A DNA stretch of 64,000 nt, from contig NZ_FRCB01000008.1 in NCBI RefSeq assembly GCF_900142765.1, positions 62,001-126,000 of the forward strand. The letters run 5' to 3'. How positions within the stretch are numbered: the first letter of the stretch is position 1; every line of letters starts with the position of its first letter. This stretch comes from Roseovarius litoreus. GTDB taxonomy: Bacteria; Pseudomonadota; Alphaproteobacteria; Rhodobacterales; Rhodobacteraceae. The notes under the pieces were generated by a model that saw only the letters and a list, made by a program, of their open reading frames with translations, ran no database searches and was not told the DNA's origin. Shown piece after piece: positions 59,585 through 64,000 of this stretch. The translations under genes were made by a program, and so were the position numbers.

Positions 59585-61104
59585 TCGGTGGTCCAGCCGA
59601 AGCGGTGAGGCAGCACCGGCCAGCGTGCGGGATCGCTTGCGCGGCCAAGATGGCGCAGCCCGCCCTGCGCCACCCCGGTCACGTCATCCAGCGCACGGAC
59701 CGACTCCATATGGCCGCCAAGGGCCGCGTAATCAGACAGGCGCAGGGTGAATTCGATCGGAGCGACAAGTGCGGGGGTGGGTACGTAGCCGAAGGAGTTT
59801 TCCGGCATCTGCATCACGTCGACCATGTAGGTGATCCCGCCACCCGGCCAGATATAGACCTCGGCACCGCCGGAGGTGACATGGGTGAGGGTCTCGCGCA
59901 CCGAGCGGGTCAGCTTGACCGGGTTTTCCGTGACCCCGGCCCGGAGCGATCCGCCCGCGCCACCGATGAACACCACCGAACAGAGCGCGGGTTCGCAATT
60001 TTCCTGCACACGGGCCACCGAGGCTGCGACAGGATCGGGCATCGGTATGGGAACGGGCTGCAGATCGGCGTCGAGCTCGTAATAGGCGGCGTGATCGCCT
60101 GTGGTCGAGACCATCAGCATCCGCAGTCCCGGCCATGCGGTCTTGGCGTCGAAGCGGTCGATGATCGACAGGGGATCGACGATGTCGGTGCCGCCCCAGC
60201 CCTGCCCCGGTTCGGCGACGCGGAAATAGCGGCCCGGGGTGCTTTTGTGGCCCTTGATGCGAATACCCGTGGGCGGCACGTCGAGAAGCTTGCCGGCCTG
60301 ATGCTCGGAGAGAACCCCGGTGATATGGTCGTCCACGACAACCACCTCGTCGAGATGGCGGAACCATTGCTGGGCGAACATCCCGATGGCCGCCGATCCG
60401 CAACCGACGCGCATCCGCTCTTCGCGCTCGCCGTCGATCACGGGCGGCTTGCCGGCCTCGACCACGAGGCTGACACCGTCATCCACGGTCAGTTCCACCG
60501 CCTGACGGTTGCACAGGTGAAGCAACGCCTCGCAGGTGGCGCGGCCCTCTTTCTTGCTGCCTCCGGTGAGGTGATGCACCCCCCCGAGGCTCATCATCTG
60601 GCTGCCGTATTCCGCCGTGCTGACATGGCCCACCACTTCGCCGTTATAGCGCACCGAGGCGGTTTCGGGTCCAAGATGGCGGTCGGTGTCGATCTTGAGC
60701 TTGACGCCGCAATAGGAAAAAATGCCTTCGGTGACCACGGTCACCATGTCGATGCCATCCATCTGGCTCGAGACGATGAAGGGTGCGGGCTTGTAATCGG
60801 GATAGGTGGTGCCTGCGCCCACAGCGGTCACGAAACGGTCCGAGGTGTTGACGATCTCGCCGCCCCAGTCGCGGCCGTTATCAAGAAAGCTGACCAGCTC
60901 ACCACCATCGGAGGCCATGCGATCAAGGATCACCAGAGGATCGACGCGGGTCAGAATCCCATCGACATTGGCGTAGCGATCACAGGCGCCGGCCCGCCCT
61001 TCGGCGATGTAGCACAGGACAGGACAGGCATCGCAGCGGATCTTTTCGGGCTTCTCGCGGCGCGGACGGCCCGAGACGGGCGGGGGTGCGGGCGTGTCAC
61101 TCAT
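59581..61104 (-). CDS. hnr: 6-hydroxynicotinate reductase-family protein
   Basis: A 507-residue protein resembling 6-hydroxynicotinate reductase (Hnr), the ferredoxin-dependent ring reductase of nicotinate fermentation in Eubacterium barkeri. Near the N-terminus Cys24, 27, 31 and 41 (C-x2-C-x3-C) suggest an Fe-S cluster; G-S-A-A-I-G-M-F and G-G-A-G-G-S-L-R-A-G-V-T-E-N-P-V are conserved phrases. The true substrate here is unknown: nicotinate derivatives are the best guess. It lies between the molybdenum hydroxylase and the UPF0280 gene, coupled to the latter. Confidence 0.82.
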   Translation of the reverse strand: MSDTPAPPPVSGRPRREKPEKIRCDACPVLCYIAEGRAGACDRYANVDGILTRVDPLVILDRMASDGGELVSFLDNGRDWGGEIVNTSDRFVTAVGAGTTYPDYKPAPFIVSSQMDGIDMVTVVTEGIFSYCGVKLKIDTDRHLGPETASVRYNGEVVGHVSTAEYGSQMMSLGGVHHLTGGSKKEGRATCEALLHLCNRQAVELTVDDGVSLVVEAGKPPVIDGEREERMRVGCGSAAIGMFAQQWFRHLDEVVVVDDHITGVLSEHQAGKLLDVPPTGIRIKGHKSTPGRYFRVAEPGQGWGGTDIVDPLSIIDRFDAKTAWPGLRMLMVSTTGDHAAYYELDADLQPVPIPMPDPVAASVARVQENCEPALCSVVFIGGAGGSLRAGVTENPVKLTRSVRETLTHVTSGGAEVYIWPGGGITYMVDVMQMPENSFGYVPTPALVAPIEFTLRLSDYAALGGHMESVRALDDVTGVAQGGLRHLGRASDPARWPVLPHRFGWTTE

Positions 61105-61111
61105 GCTGCCC

Positions 61112-63886
61112 TCATCTTCTGGCGGACTGCAGGGCGCGCAGCACCTTGTCAGGTGTCGCCGGCATATCGCGGACCACGGCGCCGGTCGCGTCGCGCAGTG
61201 CGTTCAGGATCGCGGGCGCGGTGGGAATCAGCACCTGCTCGCCGATCCCCTTGGCGCCGAACGGGCCATGCGCGTCCGGGTCCTCGATCAGGATCGATTC
61301 CACTCGGGGCACATCGCCCACGGTCGGGATCAGGTAATCATGCAGGTTCTCGGTGCGCCCGGGAATGAACTCTTCCATCAGGGCAAGCCCGATCCCCTGG
61401 GCCGATCCGCCCTCGATCTGGCCTTCGAGAAGCGTCGGGTTGATCGCGCGGCCCACGTCATGCGCGCAGACCAGATCGCGGACGCGGATGGTGCCCAGTT
61501 CGATATCGACGTCGATTTCCGCAAGATGCGCGCCCCAGCCATAGGCGGCATAGGGTTCGCCCTGTCCGTTTTCATCAAGCGGCGAGGTGGGCGGATCGAA
61601 GGTTTCCTCGGCCATCAGCACATAGCCGAAGGCGTTTTCCTGACCCGCCAGCGTCGCCAGATCGAAGGCCGCAGAACCGGCGGAAATCACGCTGCCGGCA
61701 AGCTGCAATTGCGCGTCATCGCCCGCATTGAGCCTGCGCAAGAGCTGCGCCCTGAGCGCCGCCCCGGCCCTGAGCGATGCCGCCCCCGAAACGAAAGTCT
61801 GCCGCGAAGCGGATGTCTTGCCCGCATCGGGCGTCAGATCGGTATCGGCGCCCACCAGCGTGAAGGCCGAGACCGGCAGGCCAAGCGCCTCGGCACAGAT
61901 CTGGGTGATGACCGTGTTGGCCCCCTGCCCGATATCCATTGCGCCCTGATGCAGAACCAGTGTGCCATCGGCCTTGATGCCAACGCGGATCGTGGACGGA
62001 TTGGGCAGCGAGGTGTTGCCGCAGCCATACCACATGCCCGCAACACCGACACCGCGCCGCAGCGCGCCGCCTTCGGCACTTTGCGCCGCATTGAACGCAG
62101 CCGCCGCCGCGCGCCTTTCGGCCCATGCAGGGCGCAGAGCTTCGAGACAGGCGCGGATCCCGACACCTTGGGAAAAGACCTGTCCGGTCACCGTAGGTTG
62201 ACCTGTCTGCAAGGCGTTCCGGATGCGAAACTCGAGCCGGTCATGGCCCAGCGCATCGGCAAGCTCGTCAAAAAGCGCCTCTTGCGCGATGGAGCCTTGC
62301 GGGACACCGAAGCCGCGGAAGGCACCCGCCGGCGCGCAATGGCTGTGAATGGCTGCGGCGCGCGCCTCGTAGGCGGGCAGAAAATAGGGGCCGGATGCAT
62401 GGACCGGCACCCGGTTCGCCACGGTCGGCCCCCAGGACGCATAGGCGCCCGTGTTGAAACTTGCCGCAACCGTCATGCCCAGCAACCGGCCTTCGGCATC
62501 GGCGCCGATGCGCGCGGTGATCTGCGACGGGTGCCTTTTGGTGGTCGTCATCATCGAGTCCCGGCGGCTATAGACCATGCCGCAGGGTGCGCCCGTGACC
62601 CAGGCCGCCAGCGCGAGATAGGGCTGAAGTGAAAGATCCAGCTTGGCCCCGAAGCCCCCGCCGACCGAAGAAGGCAGGATGCGGATCGCCTCGCGCGGCA
62701 GGTCCATGATGAGCGCCAGATCCTCGAGGTCCATATGCGGCGCCTGCGTGCAGGCCCAAACCTCGATCCGGTTTCCGACGCGGCGGGCATAGCCTGCTTC
62801 GGGTTCGATATAGGCGTGTTCGATGAAGCCGGTGGTAAAGGTGGCCTCGACCACCGCCGCCGCTTCCTTGAGGGCGTCTTCGGGCGCACCGCGCCGCACG
62901 AAGCCTTCGGTCAGCAGGTTGCCGGGCCGCCCCTCATGCAGCACCGGCGCCCCTTCGGCGCGGGCCGAGGGAATATCGAGCACGGCAGGCCGTTCCTCCC
63001 ATGTCACGGGGAAGTGACACAGATCGAGACGCTCGACCACATCGTGCGGGCCGATGATGGCGGCGACCGGCTCTCCCTTGAAGCGCGCGACATGCTCGGC
63101 GAAGACGGGCTGATCGGCGAAGGGCGGAATGACGCCGTGGCAGTTGCGACCGGGAATATCCGCTGCGGTCAGGACTGCGTGCAGATCCGGGTGGGCCGCG
63201 CGCCAAGCCGCGATATCGCCGAAGGAGAAGCCCGCATGGTGATGCGGGCTGCGCACCAGACGCACCGCCAGCGTCCCCTCGGGCCAGCCATCCGCCCCGA
63301 AAAGATCGGTCCCGAGAACCTTGGGCAATCCATCGAGCCGCTCGATCCGCGCGCCCACGGCCCCATCGGGCGGGGTGACATCCGCGCCGCCGCAATCCAT
63401 GACGGCGGAAACGATCTTGCTGTAACCGGTGCAGCGACACAGGACGCCCGACAGCGCCTCTTCGACCTCTGGCCGGGTCGGTTGCGGCACACGACGCAGC
63501 AAGCCTTCGGCCGCCATAAGCATCCCCGGCGTACAGATGCCGCATTGTGCCGCGCCGTGGCGCTGAAACGCGCGCTGCAGTTTGCCCGGCACACCGCTGG
63601 ACGGGGCAAGCGCCTTGACCGTCTCGACCACGCGACCCTCGGCGCGAGCGGCAGGCATGAGGCAGGCACAGATCGGCGCACCATCCAACAGCACCGTACA
63701 GGCGCCGCAATCGCCCGCATCGCACCCCACCTTGATCTCTTCGCAGTCAAAGGTATCGCGCAAGGCCGCACTCAGCCGTGCCGCGGGGGCAACGACGCCC
63801 TCGCGCGGCGCGCCGTTGAGGGTCAGGGACAGGGTAATCCGATTGTCCGTGTCAGCGACGGGCGTCGCGGGGGCGATCCTGTTCAT
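61112..63886 (-). CDS. molybdenum hydroxylase: 2Fe-2S and Mo-binding subunits fused
   Basis: A 924-residue xanthine dehydrogenase-family protein. Residues 18-160 are the small subunit with both 2Fe-2S clusters (C55, C60, C63, C75; C115, C118, C150, C152). From about 175 the large molybdopterin subunit follows, with S-V-G-G-G-F-G-A-K, G-A-F-R-G-F-G-V-P-Q, D-I-G-Q-G and the catalytic Glu883 in G-A-K-G-I-G-E-Q. It hydroxylates a heteroaromatic ring next to N, as nicotinate dehydrogenase does. AGGAG stands seven bases before the start. The FAD subunit is the gene at the window edge. Confidence 0.9.
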   Translation of the reverse strand: MNRIAPATPVADTDNRITLSLTLNGAPREGVVAPAARLSAALRDTFDCEEIKVGCDAGDCGACTVLLDGAPICACLMPAARAEGRVVETVKALAPSSGVPGKLQRAFQRHGAAQCGICTPGMLMAAEGLLRRVPQPTRPEVEEALSGVLCRCTGYSKIVSAVMDCGGADVTPPDGAVGARIERLDGLPKVLGTDLFGADGWPEGTLAVRLVRSPHHHAGFSFGDIAAWRAAHPDLHAVLTAADIPGRNCHGVIPPFADQPVFAEHVARFKGEPVAAIIGPHDVVERLDLCHFPVTWEERPAVLDIPSARAEGAPVLHEGRPGNLLTEGFVRRGAPEDALKEAAAVVEATFTTGFIEHAYIEPEAGYARRVGNRIEVWACTQAPHMDLEDLALIMDLPREAIRILPSSVGGGFGAKLDLSLQPYLALAAWVTGAPCGMVYSRRDSMMTTTKRHPSQITARIGADAEGRLLGMTVAASFNTGAYASWGPTVANRVPVHASGPYFLPAYEARAAAIHSHCAPAGAFRGFGVPQGSIAQEALFDELADALGHDRLEFRIRNALQTGQPTVTGQVFSQGVGIRACLEALRPAWAERRAAAAAFNAAQSAEGGALRRGVGVAGMWYGCGNTSLPNPSTIRVGIKADGTLVLHQGAMDIGQGANTVITQICAEALGLPVSAFTLVGADTDLTPDAGKTSASRQTFVSGAASLRAGAALRAQLLRRLNAGDDAQLQLAGSVISAGSAAFDLATLAGQENAFGYVLMAEETFDPPTSPLDENGQGEPYAAYGWGAHLAEIDVDIELGTIRVRDLVCAHDVGRAINPTLLEGQIEGGSAQGIGLALMEEFIPGRTENLHDYLIPTVGDVPRVESILIEDPDAHGPFGAKGIGEQVLIPTAPAILNALRDATGAVVRDMPATPDKVLRALQSARR

Positions 63887-63901
63887 CGGCGCTCTCCTGT
63901 C

Positions 63902-64000
63902 TCAGGGGTCCATGCAGCGCGCAAGCGCCCTGCGCACAAGCACCGGCACAACCGCTTCGCGATAGGCCGCCTCGCCCCGCACATCGGTGATTGGGGTCAG
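63902..64000 (-). CDS. FAD-binding subunit of the molybdenum hydroxylase (C-terminal part)
   Basis: The last 32 codons of a gene entering from the right edge: L-T-P-I-T-D-V-R-G-E-A-A-Y-R-E-A-V-V-P-V followed by L-V-R-R-A-L. P-I-[ST]-D-V-R-G-[ST]-A-x-Y-R is the usual end of CoxM/XdhB-type FAD subunits. It lies 15 bases before the start of the fused Fe-S/Mo gene, completing the three-module hydroxylase and marking the operon as starting outside the window. Confidence 0.8.
   Translation of the reverse strand: MTPITDVRGEAAYREAVVPVLVRRALARCMDP

Overview
The window comes from a GC-rich alphaproteobacterium, most likely a Rhodobacteraceae (Rhodobacterales) member. The evidence is the gene content and local order: tandem peptide deformylases, a cobI/J/M/L/H cluster with CbiX, a pyrB - pyrC-like pair, gshA of the plant/alphaproteobacterial type, ubiA back to back with rsmE, TRAP transport, and a dispersed CGGGAGTATTTGG-type motif that I associate with this order. 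No rRNA, tRNA, insertion sequence, phage gene or CRISPR array was recognised. Overall this is chromosomal DNA with one accessory-looking surface protein gene and one catabolic locus.

Layout. 0-3.2 kb: two deformylase genes (the second cut by the window edge), an AT-rich gap, a PatB/MalY-type C-S lyase, a DUF3833-like lipoprotein and a small conserved protein. 3.2-10.6 kb: a reverse-strand cobalamin (corrin ring) operon: small His-containing membrane protein, CbiX chelatase with Cys pairs and a His-rich tail, CobH, CobL, CobI, a CbiG-CobJ fusion, an unknown protein, CobM. 10.9-15.8 kb: glutathionyl-hydroquinone reductase, a gene-free block with 124-bp tandem repeats, an HPF/RaiA-type ribosome factor, a cupin, ribosomal protein L28 with promoter and terminator, a copper chaperone pair and a sirtuin. 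16-30.7 kb: a HisD/HpsN-like dehydrogenase with an Asp/Glu racemase, meaB, hrpB, a Nudix hydrolase, argF-argD, an OmpA/coiled-coil envelope pair, ubiA, rsmE and gshA.

30.8-38.8 kb: plsY, then a pyrimidine operon in which aspartate carbamoyltransferase (pyrB) is followed by two small membrane proteins and a dihydroorotase homologue that has lost its metal ligands; then a uracil-DNA glycosylase, phosphoesterase, LysE-type exporter, moaB, a DsbD-alpha-like protein and YqgE. 38.8-44.7 kb: a nucleoside/base uptake ABC transporter (BMP lipoprotein-type binding protein, fused double ATPase, two permeases) ending in a cytosine-deaminase-type amidohydrolase. 45-51.2 kb: a DEAD-box RNA helicase and a giant RTX protein with an 840-bp exact tandem duplication.

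51.8-64 kb is the most interesting part. A reverse-strand locus encodes a molybdenum hydroxylase (FAD subunit at the window edge; Fe-S and Mo subunits fused), a protein of the 6-hydroxynicotinate reductase family, a UPF0280 protein, a DUF1185 protein, a complete TRAP transporter, an enamidase-type amidohydrolase, a second DUF1185 protein and a MarR regulator; next to it lies a ferredoxin/flavodoxin-NADP reductase. The order of chemistry (hydroxylate a ring, reduce the ring, open the enamide) matches the first three steps of reductive nicotinate breakdown known from anaerobes. I infer a reductive N-heterocycle degradation system in a presumably respiring marine-type alphaproteobacterium. An 11-base identical motif occurs in front of both fpr and the amidohydrolase unit and may be the MarR operator; the TRAP binding-protein gene is bracketed by two intercistronic hairpins.
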